The notes under the pieces: model-generated
Databases searched by the model: none
What the model saw: only the letters and a program-made list of their open reading frames with translations
What the model was told of the DNA's origin: nothing
Position numbers and translations under genes: made by a program
Shown: positions 9,634 through 18,881 of the stretch, in pieces
How positions within the stretch are numbered: position 1 is the first letter of the stretch
How the letters are laid out: every line of letters starts with the position of its first letter
From: Lacipirellula limnantheis
GTDB lineage: Bacteria; Planctomycetota; Planctomycetia; Pirellulales; Lacipirellulaceae
Reading direction: 5' to 3'
Assembly: GCF_007746075.1 (NCBI RefSeq)
Contig: NZ_CP036339.1
Location: forward strand, 4,059,786 to 4,123,785
DNA length: 64,000 nucleotides

Positions 9634-10311
9634 CTAAGCTACCCGTTCGAAGGGAAGGTGGAGCCAGGCTTCCTGGGCGGGGGAAGTGGCTGGGAGACGG
9701 TACTCGTATTCGACGACCATGCGAGTCAGTTCCGCGACCGAATCGGCCTGCATCACGTCGAAAATGCGGCGGCGACGATTTTCGATCGTCCGAAGGCTGA
9801 CGTCCAGTCGCTTGGCCATCGTGCGGTTCTTGGAACCTTCCATGATCAGCTTGAGGACTTCGCGGTCCTGCGGCGAGAGTCGCTTAAAGCGGTCTTGCAA
9901 TTCCTGGTGACGGCGGTTGCGGCCGACCTCGGCCATGCTGCGGGAGACGGCTTCCTGAACGAAGCCCCAGAGTTCGTCGTCCCGAAATGGCTTGTCGAGG
10001 ACCGCGACGGCGCCGCGGCGCAGTGCGCGGACGGTCGTCGCCGTCTCGGCGTACGCGGTGACGATGATTACCGGCAACGTCGTGGAGCGCTCGTTGAGAC
10101 GTTGGAGGACCTCCAGGCCGTCGATGCCGCTCATACGCAGATCGGTGATCACGCAGCCGACTTGATCGGCGCTGAGATCAGGGAGCGCGTCGAGGAAGTC
10201 GGCGGGATTTTGGTAAGTCCGGACCTCGTAATTGAACGTTCGGATTAGCTCAGAGACGGCTCGCCCGGATTGGGCGTCATCGTCGATTACAAAAACAACA
10301 GGTTCAGGCAT
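9634..10311 (-). CDS. FixJ-type response regulator (REC + LuxR HTH)
   Basis: 225 residues from the ATG at 10311. An upstream in-frame ATG at 10410 has a better AGGG site and would add 33 Ser/Arg-rich residues, so the start is open. The receiver domain has DDD (10-12), the phosphoacceptor Asp57 in VITDLRMSGIDG, T/A near 85 and Lys in VLDKPF. The C-terminal helix-turn-helix reads LSPQDREVLKLIMEG...KRLDVSLRTIENRRRRIF, a NarL/FixJ type. It has no adjacent kinase; the kinase at 11334 may phosphorylate both this and the neighbouring paralogue. It is a transcription regulator of unknown targets. Confidence 0.85.
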   Translation of the reverse strand: MPEPVVFVIDDDAQSGRAVSELIRTFNYEVRTYQNPADFLDALPDLSADQVGCVITDLRMSGIDGLEVLQRLNERSTTLPVIIVTAYAETATTVRALRRGAVAVLDKPFRDDELWGFVQEAVSRSMAEVGRNRRHQELQDRFKRLSPQDREVLKLIMEGSKNRTMAKRLDVSLRTIENRRRRIFDVMQADSVAELTRMVVEYEYRLPATSPAQEAWLHLPFERVA

Positions 10312-10698
10312 GTTTTGAGCGGACTGGGCGGGGCTCCGCGATTCGAGGAGCTGCGCCAACTGAGCGCCGTCGCGACGTGACCGACGGCTGGTAAGGGGCG
10401 GGACCGACATGACGTAGCCCTGAAGTGGGTGGGGACCGCGTGCACGCGGCGAGGCGAGGGCGCCGCGCCGACAATGCAATACTACAAGCATGCTCAAGAT
10501 GGAGTATTCGCGTAAACCGCCGAACGGCTGCGGGTCGCCGCAGCGCACTGCTGAGAGCGTCCTGCCCAAATCGCAGGGCTAGCGAATGAATCGTCGCTGC
10601 CCGCAACCTTTATTGAAAATTGTCGGACCGGCACGAATGAGCGGCGTAACTGTTACTTGCTCGCTCCGCCCGCGAAGCTTAAAAATTCTGAGGGCTGT
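10312..10698. other. Intergenic region between two FixJ-like genes
   Basis: About 390 bases (fewer if the 10410 start is used). The open frame of the downstream regulator continues into it up to 10569, but that part lacks family similarity. I see no RNA gene, repeat or clear terminator. It presumably carries the promoter of the 9634-10311 gene. Confidence 0.4.
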
Positions 10699-11334
10699 CT
10701 AGCTCGGCAGCGGCGGCTTCGATTCGCCTTCGATGGCGACCACCATCCGCACCAGTTCGGCCAACGAGTCGGCGCCCATCTTCTGAAAAATGTTCTGGCG
10801 ATGGAGTTCGACAGTGCGCAGGCTCACGTCAAGGCGTTTGGCGATAATCTTATTCGCTTCGCCGGCCGCCACATGCGCGAGGACGTCACGCTCCTTGGCC
10901 GTGAGCGTCGCATAGCGGCCGCGGATTTCGCCAATGCCGCTCTGCAATGCGTGGCGCTGGCGATCCGCAGCTAGACCGTCGCGGACGGCCTCCCAAAGCT
11001 CGTCATCGCGACAGGGCTTTTCCAGTAATGTGAGGGCGCCGTTGCGCATCGCCCGCACGGTTCCGGGAGTCGTGGCAAAGCCCGTCAGGACGACGACGGA
11101 AATATCGACGCCGCGGCGGATGAGCTCCTCTTGCAGCTCCAGGCCGCTCATGCCGATCATGCGGACGTCGGTCACCAAGCAGGCGGGGCGCCGGCCGTCG
11201 TAGTGGGCGAGAAAATCCTCGGCCGAGTTAAAGCCGAGCGTCGTCACGCCCATGGCCTCGATGAGGGCCGTCACGGCCTTGCGGGCCTGGGCGTCGTCGT
11301 CGACGACATATACGGTGGAATGATCGTCGCGCAC
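10699..11334 (-). CDS. FixJ-type response regulator paired with PAS kinase
   Basis: 211 residues, GTG start at 11334. The start overlaps the kinase stop codon by one base (TAGTG), and the Shine-Dalgarno GGAGG lies inside the last kinase codons, so the two are translationally coupled. The receiver has VVDDD (10-14), phosphoacceptor Asp56 in LVTDVRMIGMSG and Lys in LLEKP. The output domain LTAKERDVLAHVAAGEANKIIAKRLDVSLRTVELHRQNIF is a LuxR/FixJ helix-turn-helix. It is the likely direct target of the upstream sensor kinase. Its regulon cannot be read from the window. Confidence 0.92.
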   Translation of the reverse strand: MRDDHSTVYVVDDDAQARKAVTALIEAMGVTTLGFNSAEDFLAHYDGRRPACLVTDVRMIGMSGLELQEELIRRGVDISVVVLTGFATTPGTVRAMRNGALTLLEKPCRDDELWEAVRDGLAADRQRHALQSGIGEIRGRYATLTAKERDVLAHVAAGEANKIIAKRLDVSLRTVELHRQNIFQKMGADSLAELVRMVVAIEGESKPPLPS

Positions 11335-13337
11335 TAGTTTCCTCCCGTCGCTGGCAAGATTAAGGCAAACGTCATGCCGGGACTAGCATTCCGCTCGGCG
11401 CGGAGGTGGCCGCCGTGGGCCTCGGCGATGCTTTTGCACAACACGAGCCCCATCCCCATTCCTTCCTCTTTGGTCGTGTAAAACGCGTCGAAAAGTCGAT
11501 GCATGTCGTCGTCGGCAACGCCGACGCCTGCATCGGTCACGGTCAGGCAGACGCCGTTTCGCGCGACCTCCGTGCGGAGCACGAGGATGCGGTCGACCAG
11601 GGCGGTCTGTTCCATGGCTTCACAACCGTTCATCAGTAGGTTGACGACGAGTTGCTCCAGCTGAATCCGATCGCCCAGGACGACGGGCAACTCGTCGGCG
11701 AGTTCGAGCTTTAACTTAGTCGAGCTGTGGCGAATCTCGTATCCGGCCAGTTCGGCTGCTTCGCGCACGACGTCGTTGAGCGATAGCGCTTCGAGTTCGA
11801 AGGGCTGCGCCTTGGTGAACTCGCGGAGCCGACGAATGATCTGCACGGTGCGGGTGATGGCCTCGGAAATCTCGCCGGTGCATTCGATCGCTTTTGCCAG
11901 TTTCTCGTCCCCGCCCGCCTGCAGATGTCGCCGGGCCGCCTCGGCGAACGTCTTGGCGGCGTGGAGGGGCTGATTGATTTCATGGGCGATGCCGGCGACC
12001 ATTTCGCCCATCGTCGCCAACCGCGACAGGTGGGCGAGGTGGACTTCCTTCTGGCGCAGCATGTCGGCGGCGGCCTTCAGCGCGGTGACGTCGCGGCCGA
12101 CGGACTGGTAGTGATCGAGTTCCCCGTGTTCATCGAATGTTGCGCGGGTGTTCCACTGCACCCACGGATAACTCCCATCGCGGCGGCGGACGCGAATCTC
12201 GTACGTGGCCGAAGGTCGCTGGGGAGAGATCGAGGCCAGGGCTTCCTGGAACGCCGTTTGGTCATCGACATGAATCGTCGGCACAAAGCTCGTCCCGATG
12301 AGATCGGCGGGCGTGACATTGTGGAAGCGGGCGAACGCCTCGTTGACGAAGTCGCGCGTACCGTCGGGCTTCCACCGGACCACGAAGTCGTTGAGCGTCT
12401 CGACCACGTCGCGATACCTCGCCTCGCTGGCGCGCAGGTCCTCGTACATGCGCTGCAATTCGTCCGTTCGCAACGCGACGCGGCGCTCCAAATCTTCCTT
12501 CAGATCGCGAATCTGTCGCTCGGCCGCGACCGCTTCGGTGACGTCCTTGCAGATTCCTTCGACCGAGGCGAGCTTGCCGTCGGCGGCAAAGACCGGCCGC
12601 TCATTGATTTCCAATTGCCGAACCGCGCCGTCACGGTGGCGAACCTCGATGACCATACTCTGCGATAGTTTGCCGCTTTGCGACGCGCGGGCGAATTCGT
12701 CGACGACCTGTCGGCCATGCGAGGGATCGGCGTACGCATCGCGGGCGTAGGTCCCGATCATTTCCTCAGGTTCGAATCCCAGGACCTTCTTCACCGAGGG
12801 GCTGACGTAGGTGATCATGCCTCGGGCGTCGCGCGAGTATATGATGTATTCGGTCCGCAACCCTTCGACGAGCCGTCGATACTTACGCTCGCTTTGCCGG
12901 AGCGACAGCAGGGTCTCCACTCTTCTGGTCGCATCGTAGATCATGAACTCCCGACCGATGAGTCCATTCTCGCCCACGATTTCGCGTTCGCGCGTCCATA
13001 GGAACGCCATGCTGCCGTTCGCGCGGCGGCCGACGGTCCGTTTCATGTTGGGAGGATCGCTCGCCGCGAAGCGATCGGAGACCTCGAGATACCTCGTGCG
13101 AATCGGATGGTCGAGATCGAACGTCTCGCGGTAATCGCGACCGATGAGATCCTCGGGCCGATATCCCATGATGTCGCGCACCGACGCCGAGACGAAGTCG
13201 ATCTTGTTGTTGAGATCGACGCGCACGAACACATGCTCCGCGTGCAACAGCTCGTTCCACCCCGTAAAGTCGAATGGCCGCGACGGCGTCACCGCGGTGA
13301 CGGGGCCTGCAGCAGCTGCCGACTCATGCGGAGTCAT
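11334..13337 (-). CDS. Multi-PAS sensor histidine kinase, FixL-like
   Basis: 667 residues, no membrane segment, so cytoplasmic. Three PAS domains are visible: about 28-140 (VDLNNKIDFVSASVRDIMGY), 152-270 (RDARGMITYVSPSVKKVLGF, then a PAC motif) and 305-420 (WKPDGTRDFVNEAF). A short coiled coil links the second and third. The HisKA helix carries His452 in AGIAHEINQPLHA; the ATPase domain has NLLMNGCEAM, DAGVGV and GMGMGLVLCKSIAEAHGG. This is the FixL/TtrS-like class that phosphorylates FixJ regulators. I cannot tell whether any PAS binds haem. It is followed directly by its regulator with a one-base overlap. Confidence 0.92.
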   Translation of the reverse strand: MTPHESAAAAGPVTAVTPSRPFDFTGWNELLHAEHVFVRVDLNNKIDFVSASVRDIMGYRPEDLIGRDYRETFDLDHPIRTRYLEVSDRFAASDPPNMKRTVGRRANGSMAFLWTREREIVGENGLIGREFMIYDATRRVETLLSLRQSERKYRRLVEGLRTEYIIYSRDARGMITYVSPSVKKVLGFEPEEMIGTYARDAYADPSHGRQVVDEFARASQSGKLSQSMVIEVRHRDGAVRQLEINERPVFAADGKLASVEGICKDVTEAVAAERQIRDLKEDLERRVALRTDELQRMYEDLRASEARYRDVVETLNDFVVRWKPDGTRDFVNEAFARFHNVTPADLIGTSFVPTIHVDDQTAFQEALASISPQRPSATYEIRVRRRDGSYPWVQWNTRATFDEHGELDHYQSVGRDVTALKAAADMLRQKEVHLAHLSRLATMGEMVAGIAHEINQPLHAAKTFAEAARRHLQAGGDEKLAKAIECTGEISEAITRTVQIIRRLREFTKAQPFELEALSLNDVVREAAELAGYEIRHSSTKLKLELADELPVVLGDRIQLEQLVVNLLMNGCEAMEQTALVDRILVLRTEVARNGVCLTVTDAGVGVADDDMHRLFDAFYTTKEEGMGMGLVLCKSIAEAHGGHLRAERNASPGMTFALILPATGGN

Positions 13338-13508
13338 GGGGACACGTTCGGATAATTAGCGAGGCTTCTACGCCGCCGGGAAGCTGCGTCACCGGGATGG
13401 CTATTCATTCTGGCGTGTTCGACGACGGTCGCAACCTTATTTCGGCAAATGTCGTCGTCCTGGAGTAACAATCATCCTGGAAAAGGATTTCCGGCACGCG
13501 GACGGCGA

Positions 13509-14807
13509 TCAATGTGGGACGGCGGCAAGCAGTCGATGGTAGAGCTCGATGGTCTGTTTTGCCATGGCGACGGAGTGATACCGATCGGCAACGGCGCGCT
13601 GGCCGCGGCGGCCAAGTTCGCGGGCGTGATCGGGGGCATTCAGCAGCACAGCAATCTGCTGCGCCAGGTGGTCAGCATCCAACGGTCGGTGGAGCAGGCC
13701 GCCGCCGGCGTCGGCGATCAGTTCGGGGAACGCCCCATGCTCGGGCAGCACCACCGGAGTCGCGTTGGCCCAGGCTTCGAGCACGGGCAACCCTTTGCTC
13801 TCGCGGTAAACGGTCGGCACGGCCATGACGTTGAGTGATTGCAGGAATTCGATTTTCGCAGCGCGGTCGAGCTCGCCATGATAGGTGAAACGGCCGGCGA
13901 GGGGGCCGCGCGCGACGCGGCGCTCAATGTCGGCCAGGTACTTGCGATCGCCGGCACCCAGATAGCCGGCGGCGTGGATCTCGAACGGCGGGGCATCTGC
14001 GCGGGAAAGCCTTTCGCCCGCTTCGACCAGCAGGTGCAGACCCTTGTCATGGCAAATGCGCGCGAGGAACCCGATCCGGCGCAGTGCGTCGGTCTGTCGC
14101 GCGTGCGGATCTCCGTGGCCGGCAAGGTCGAGGCCATGCGGGATGACGCTGATCTTCTCGCGGGGCGTCGCCATGTACTCGGCCATGAAGTCGGCATAGT
14201 AACCATTGAGGGCGACGAAGGCGTCAACGTCGGCGGCCCGTTCGCGGATGAGTTGTCGCGCCTGCTCGTAGTAGGGGGGCGTCAGCTTCTCGAGAAAGAT
14301 GTCTTCGCCCGAGAGTGAGCAAACCAGCGGCGGCCCGCCCCGCTCGCGGATCAGTCGGGCGAGACCGAGCATCATCGAGTTGGAGAGGTGGACGACGTCG
14401 GGCTTCACGTCGTTAACCAGCCAATCGACGAGCTTCTCAAGCTCCTTCCGCTGATTGCCCTGCTCGCCCCGCAACATCGACACGGTCATGTCGCCAAGCT
14501 TGGCGGGGTCGACGCTCGCGGCGTTTCTGGTCGCCATACGGAGCAGGGCGGGGTGATCGAGCCAACCGTCGAGCCACCGCGGCGTATGGCGAAAGAGGGG
14601 GAACTTTTGCTGGAGGTAGGCGTTAATGCCGCCGTAGAAGACGCGGGGCTCGCTGACGTCGACTTCGTCGGTGCGGATCGGCGTGTAGATCGGCGCGAGG
14701 ATGACGTCTTCGCCCAGCTTCAGCAGCGCAGCGGCGAGCGTGTTGTCGTGCAGACAACTCCCGCAATACATGCCGGCGGCCCCGGCGGCGAGGTAGGCAA
14801 TACGCAT
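13509..14807 (-). CDS. Glycosyltransferase family 4-type
   Basis: 432 residues. The N-terminal MRIAYLAAGAAGMYCGSCLHDNTL matches the Rossmann start of GT-B enzymes with the Gly-rich acceptor loop. The C-terminal half has IGFLARICHDKGLHLLVEA and ESKGLPVLEAWANATPVV, the GT4 donor-binding ExxxxxxxE motif. It should transfer a sugar from a nucleotide donor in the cytoplasm, possibly for polysaccharide or glycolipid synthesis. The next gene on the same strand is a FAD oxidoreductase 158 bases upstream, so co-transcription is possible but unproven. Confidence 0.88.
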   Translation of the reverse strand: MRIAYLAAGAAGMYCGSCLHDNTLAAALLKLGEDVILAPIYTPIRTDEVDVSEPRVFYGGINAYLQQKFPLFRHTPRWLDGWLDHPALLRMATRNAASVDPAKLGDMTVSMLRGEQGNQRKELEKLVDWLVNDVKPDVVHLSNSMMLGLARLIRERGGPPLVCSLSGEDIFLEKLTPPYYEQARQLIRERAADVDAFVALNGYYADFMAEYMATPREKISVIPHGLDLAGHGDPHARQTDALRRIGFLARICHDKGLHLLVEAGERLSRADAPPFEIHAAGYLGAGDRKYLADIERRVARGPLAGRFTYHGELDRAAKIEFLQSLNVMAVPTVYRESKGLPVLEAWANATPVVLPEHGAFPELIADAGGGLLHRPLDADHLAQQIAVLLNAPDHARELGRRGQRAVADRYHSVAMAKQTIELYHRLLAAVPH

Positions 14808-14965
14808 GCGGGGCGCCAGTGTGAGCTCGAAGGCAAAATACGTTCAACACAGAGCGAAGAGAGGACACGGAGAAATGCGAACACTTGCAAACAACGCCTA
14901 TCAGCTCGCTTCACTCGCCTTGGTGTGTTGACGTTTGTAATTCCTCTGTGTCGAAAAAATTTTTC
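14808..14965. repeat. Intergenic segment with a dispersed-repeat-like motif
   Basis: The stretch 14846-14874 (AACACAGAGCGAAGAG followed by AGGACACGGAGAAA) and CCTCTGTGTCG near 14943 have the form of the short ACACAGAG/ACACGGAG sequences often scattered in intergenic DNA of planctomycetes and verrucomicrobia. Only one copy is seen here, so calling it a repeat rests on memory. Confidence 0.3.
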
Positions 14966-16300
14966 CTACGCCAGCGCCGGCACGTCGGCGTCTTCGGGTT
15001 CGGCGTTGGGGTCTTCGGGGGGGAGCTCGTTCTTCATCCGCTCCATGAACGGGTCGAGATCCTTGAAAATCCCCCCGACTCGATCGTTAAAGACGCGGCC
15101 GACGAGCAGGTCGGTCAGTTCGCCGCGGTGGTGGGGGAACTCCTTCACGAACTTACCGACGCGGAAGCCGCCCGAATAGAACGCATGAACCAGCTTGCGA
15201 ACCCAGTTGGTCTTTTCCTTGAAGCCCGGCAGCCACTTCCCGAGGCGCTCTTCTGAAGGATCGTTCGCCTGCAGCGCATCGATGATGCACTCCGACGCGA
15301 GCTCGCCGGACTTCAGAGCGAAAAAGACGCCGGACGAATAGACGGGGTCGATAAAGCCCCACGCGTCTCCGACCAGCACCCAGCCGTCGCCGGCCGAGCG
15401 GTCGGTAAGGTAGGAGAACTCCTTCGTCACGATCAGCTCGTCGACCTGCGTCGCCCCCTCCATGCGCCCCTTCACGGCGGGGCATTTGTCGACCTCTTGG
15501 AAGAAGATCTCCGAAGGCGTGCCGCGACCTTTGAGCATGTAGTCGTTGTCGCCCACGACGCCAATGCTCACCACGTCGTCGGCCTGGGGGATGTACCAGA
15601 ACCAGCTCTTGCGCTGATTGGTGTGGAGGACGATGGTATAGACGCCACCATGTTCGGTGTCGCGCTTGGCCCCCTTGAAGTGGCCCCAGACCGCGGCCTT
15701 CTTCAGGTCGGGATTCACGCGACGGAGGCCGAGCTTGTTCGAAAGAATCGCCGATTGGCCGGTGGCATCAACGACGACTTTCGCGCGGACTTCACGCGTT
15801 TCGGTGGCGCCGTCGTCGCTATTGAATTGGAGCTTCACGCCAACGGCACGCTCGCCTTCAAACAGCACTTCGAGGACTCGAACGCCCTGCATGGCGTCGA
15901 CGCCGTTCTCGGCGGCGGTGTCGAACATCATCTGATCGAACTCGGGCCGCGGAATATGCCAGGTCTCGCTCCACTCGTTCGGGTCATTCCAGCGGAAGAG
16001 GAACGGAGCCGACTCGCGGCCGGCGTGATTCACGAATTGGACGCCGACCTTCTTGGCGTAGCCGCTCTGCTTCAGCTTGTCGAGAATGCCCAGCTTCTCA
16101 AACGTGAAGTAAATGTCGGGCATGAGCGATTCGCCGACGTGCCGCCGCGGGAACCGCTCGCGCTCGACCAACAGCACGTTAAACCCAGCTTTGGCCACGA
16201 GGGTGGCGGTGGTTGAACCCGACGGACCGGCTCCCATGACTATGCAGTCGTAAGATTCTTGCAATTCCTTGGGCGATTTCTCAATCGTGCAGTGACTCAT
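14966..16300 (-). CDS. FAD-dependent oxidoreductase, halogenase/geranylgeranyl-reductase-like
   Basis: 444 residues. The dinucleotide motif DCIVMGAGPSGSTTATLVAKAG at 18-39 binds FAD; RERFPRRHVGESLMP is the GES-type motif typical of flavin-dependent tryptophan-halogenase-like and geranylgeranyl-reductase-like enzymes; VLVGDAWGFIDPVYSSG is the second FAD motif. The classic halogenase WxWxIP motif is replaced by FWYIPQ (W-F-W-Y-I-P), which is close to the halogenase-like group but does not prove halogenation. It overlaps the upstream DUF98-like gene by four bases (ATGA), so the two are probably one operon, possibly acting on an aromatic product. Confidence 0.85.
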   Translation of the reverse strand: MSHCTIEKSPKELQESYDCIVMGAGPSGSTTATLVAKAGFNVLLVERERFPRRHVGESLMPDIYFTFEKLGILDKLKQSGYAKKVGVQFVNHAGRESAPFLFRWNDPNEWSETWHIPRPEFDQMMFDTAAENGVDAMQGVRVLEVLFEGERAVGVKLQFNSDDGATETREVRAKVVVDATGQSAILSNKLGLRRVNPDLKKAAVWGHFKGAKRDTEHGGVYTIVLHTNQRKSWFWYIPQADDVVSIGVVGDNDYMLKGRGTPSEIFFQEVDKCPAVKGRMEGATQVDELIVTKEFSYLTDRSAGDGWVLVGDAWGFIDPVYSSGVFFALKSGELASECIIDALQANDPSEERLGKWLPGFKEKTNWVRKLVHAFYSGGFRVGKFVKEFPHHRGELTDLLVGRVFNDRVGGIFKDLDPFMERMKNELPPEDPNAEPEDADVPALA

Positions 16301-16923
16301 GCTCTAACGATCTCCAGGAGTTCGACGGCGGGGCGGCCCTCCACGACGATCCGGGCCGTGCGGCCGTACAGTCGTTCGCTGCCGGCGGTGGTTTGGGATT
16401 CAAGCTTGGCGAGGCTGATGGCGCTAATCGACGAGTCGTCAGACGCCGCGGCCCCGTGGCGAGCGGGTTGAGCCGACGGCGGCGCGATCTGATAGATCAG
16501 GCGCCGCGCGAGCTCGGGCCCGGGCTTGATGCGCCAGAGCCGATGTAATTCTACATGCCGCAAGACGTTGTGGCGAATGAGGATCCGGCCCAGCGGCGTG
16601 CCGCGGGATTCGATTTCTTCCCGCACGATCGGCGGCAGGCCGGCGAGGTCGATCCGCATGATGCCGAACTGGACAATTTTGCGGCTCTTGCGGCAGAGCA
16701 ACAGGCTCGTGCGGCTGTAGTAATCGCCCTCGCGATGCTCGTCGAGCACCTGCACGTCGACCATCGAATTGTGAAACGCCTCGACGGTAACCGTCATGTG
16801 AGCGTCGTGGGCGAGGAGCGTCCGGTAGTCGGCGGGCATGTCGTCGACGGCCACCAGCCGAAACTCGCCGAGCTCGGCGAGCGTTGGGAAAAAGGGGGCG
16901 GTGATCGTCTCGAGTTGGGGCAC
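16297..16923 (-). CDS. Chorismate-lyase-like (DUF98/UbiC-fold) protein
   Basis: The open frame reaches 17250 (TTG), but its first 100 residues are Pro-rich, unlike the rest, and contain a TTGACA-like promoter box at 17202-17197. I give a GTG at 16923, leaving 208 residues; the exact start is uncertain. The conserved part includes TLLAHDAHMTVTVEAFHNSMVDVQVL, SRTSLLLCRKSRKIVQFGIMRI, and GTPLGRILIRHNVLRHVEL, recalling the DUF98/UbiC fold that removes pyruvate from chorismate to give 4-hydroxybenzoate. The four-base overlap with the FAD oxidoreductase suggests a joint pathway. Function is inferred from fold-level resemblance only. Confidence 0.6.
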   Translation of the reverse strand: MPQLETITAPFFPTLAELGEFRLVAVDDMPADYRTLLAHDAHMTVTVEAFHNSMVDVQVLDEHREGDYYSRTSLLLCRKSRKIVQFGIMRIDLAGLPPIVREEIESRGTPLGRILIRHNVLRHVELHRLWRIKPGPELARRLIYQIAPPSAQPARHGAAASDDSSISAISLAKLESQTTAGSERLYGRTARIVVEGRPAVELLEIVRA

Positions 16924-17576
16924 GAGAGGATTGGCGAAGTGGGAGGGGGGAAGGCGGAGGGCCGAAACATAGCCCGGCCGTCCTGGCCGGCTGTTGCAGT
17001 GTTGTGAGTTCCCTGAAGCGAGATGAAACCCCGCAGCGAGGCGAATGGGGTCAGGGATCGGGGCGACTGGAGGCAATCCCACTCTTGCGGAACATTCGAG
17101 TCGCCCCAGACTCCCCACCCCGTTGATTGTCCCGGAGGGCGGGGGGTTCGGCAAGGCAGGCGATGCGGGCGCGGGAAGATGTCGGTAGTCAGTAAGTGTC
17201 AAGGAAATTTCGTTAACGTCAATGCGGGGTCGTCGTTGCGGCGTTTTCAACTCGTCGCGCGCCAGTTGTCAACGGCGAGTCGTCAGCGGTTGTTTGCTGA
17301 ATGCAGCGGGCGGTGATCGCAGCGAAGTCGTCGACGGTAAAGGGGGCGATAGCAACTGCAACGGACCACTGACCAGGGACGGCTCTCTAGCCGCCCGCCA
17401 ACTTTCTCTAAGTTGCCTGACCCCGGCTTTTCGGCGCGGTCGCAGTTATCGCGTTTGAAATGTCGATGCGGATTGTACGGATGGAGCGGTACGCCGTCGG
17501 GGCGAGGCGCGGACGCTAGCGGTCGGCTGAGGCTTCGCCCGTTCAACGGACTGGCAACGAACATCACCACTGGTCG
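16924..17576. promoter_or_regulatory. Divergent intergenic region upstream of the DUF98-like operon
   Basis: On the minus strand TTGACA lies at 17202-17197; no good -10 is visible at the right distance. The region separates a minus-strand operon from the plus-strand membrane-protein gene. No RNA gene or repeat was recognised. Confidence 0.35.
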
Positions 17577-18674
17577 ATGGCGCCGAGTATGGCTCGAGTT
17601 GGACGACGACGACGCGTGTTGAACGATGAAGTACTCCACGGTTCGGGGGCGAGCGCGGCGGCGCAGGCGGCGGCGTTCGATCCCGATGCGCCGCGCTACG
17701 GCGAGCAGGCGAACATTGAAAATCATCCCCAGGTGACCGATTTTGTACCGCGGCGGAAGGTGGCGGTGTTCACGACGCTGCTGGCTGGCGTCGGCGCGGC
17801 CGCGGCGACGGCGGCGATTGCGCACTACTCCGAAACAATCGCCGCGGCCCTGCCGGGGGTGTCGGCCAGTGAGTTAAGCGCCGGCATGGCGGGCGGCGTG
17901 TCGGCTTGGACCACGGCAGTGGCCATGTTGATGATTGCGATGCTGGCGAAACTGACGTTTTCGCTGCGGCGCCATCGCGTGGATGATTACGCCGGGCGGT
18001 ATCGCGTTTGGAAGTGGGTTGGCTGGGGCGCGCTGGCGATGAGCGTCAACGCCGTCGCGCCGATTCACGGACTGCTGGCGAAGGCAGCGATGACCGCGAC
18101 CGGTTGGTCGCTGACGGCGGCCGGGGCCGAGTGGTGGCTCGCGCCGCTGGCGCTGGTCGGCGGCTGGATCTTTGTGCGGCTGCTGCTCGAGATTGGCGAA
18201 TCGCGGCCAGCGATGGCCTTCACGCTGACGGCGGCAGCTTGCTACGTCGCCGCGGCGGTCGGCGTGCTTGGATTCTTGCCGGCGACGGCGGAACCGTGGG
18301 GCGGCATGGCTGCGAACGCCTTGCCGCTGGTGGGCGCCACGTTCGCGCTGACGGGGATGATGGTTTTTGCCCGCTATGTGGTGCTCGACGTGCAGGGGCT
18401 GATCGATCACGCCCCGCGGCCGGTCGTAGAGAAGCCGACCAAAGTCGCGAAGGTCGATGCGGCGGCCGAAGTGAAAGCAGCGTCGCCGGTCGCGATCACC
18501 GCCAAAGCAGCGCCCGCTCAGACGCCTGCCGGTAGTTCGACCGCGACGCGCGACGCCGAGGAAGCGCACGATCCGGAATGGTCGGACGACGCCGAGGAGG
18601 ACGATGACTTCGGCAACCGGAAGCTATCGAAGGCCGACAAGAAACGGCTACGGCGACAGCATCGGGCGGCTTGA
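17577..18674 (+). CDS. Multi-pass membrane protein of unknown function
   Basis: Up to 365 residues; ATGs at 17577 and 17589 are both possible. I do not recognise a family. Hydrophobic segments lie at about 62-90, 112-128, 148-165, 190-205, 218-240 and 250-275, giving five or six membrane helices rich in Ala. The tail (about 285-365) is soluble: a Lys/Ala/Val-rich linker (KPTKVAKVDAAAEVKAA), then an acidic stretch (EWSDDAEEDDDFG) and a basic end (KKRLRRQHR). Such a charged tail could contact another protein or nucleic acid, but that is speculation. It lies 207 bases before gltX. Confidence 0.65.
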   Translation: MAPSMARVGRRRRVLNDEVLHGSGASAAAQAAAFDPDAPRYGEQANIENHPQVTDFVPRRKVAVFTTLLAGVGAAAATAAIAHYSETIAAALPGVSASELSAGMAGGVSAWTTAVAMLMIAMLAKLTFSLRRHRVDDYAGRYRVWKWVGWGALAMSVNAVAPIHGLLAKAAMTATGWSLTAAGAEWWLAPLALVGGWIFVRLLLEIGESRPAMAFTLTAAACYVAAAVGVLGFLPATAEPWGGMAANALPLVGATFALTGMMVFARYVVLDVQGLIDHAPRPVVEKPTKVAKVDAAAEVKAASPVAITAKAAPAQTPAGSSTATRDAEEAHDPEWSDDAEEDDDFGNRKLSKADKKRLRRQHRAA

Positions 18675-18881
18675 GGCGCGACGTTGTTGGGCCCGCGGCA
18701 TGCTGAGCCATGCGGTCCCCTGAGGTTCAGCCTTCGCCGAGAATTTGGCCGATGGTTAGGGCTAGAACCGGCGCTCCGCTCGGGATACGTTTGTGCCAGG
18801 GTCGGGGCCACGGCTGCCTCTCGTCGAGCCGACGCTTCTTTTGGTAGGCTGGGGCCTCGTCCCACCCTTCGGAAGATCGAC

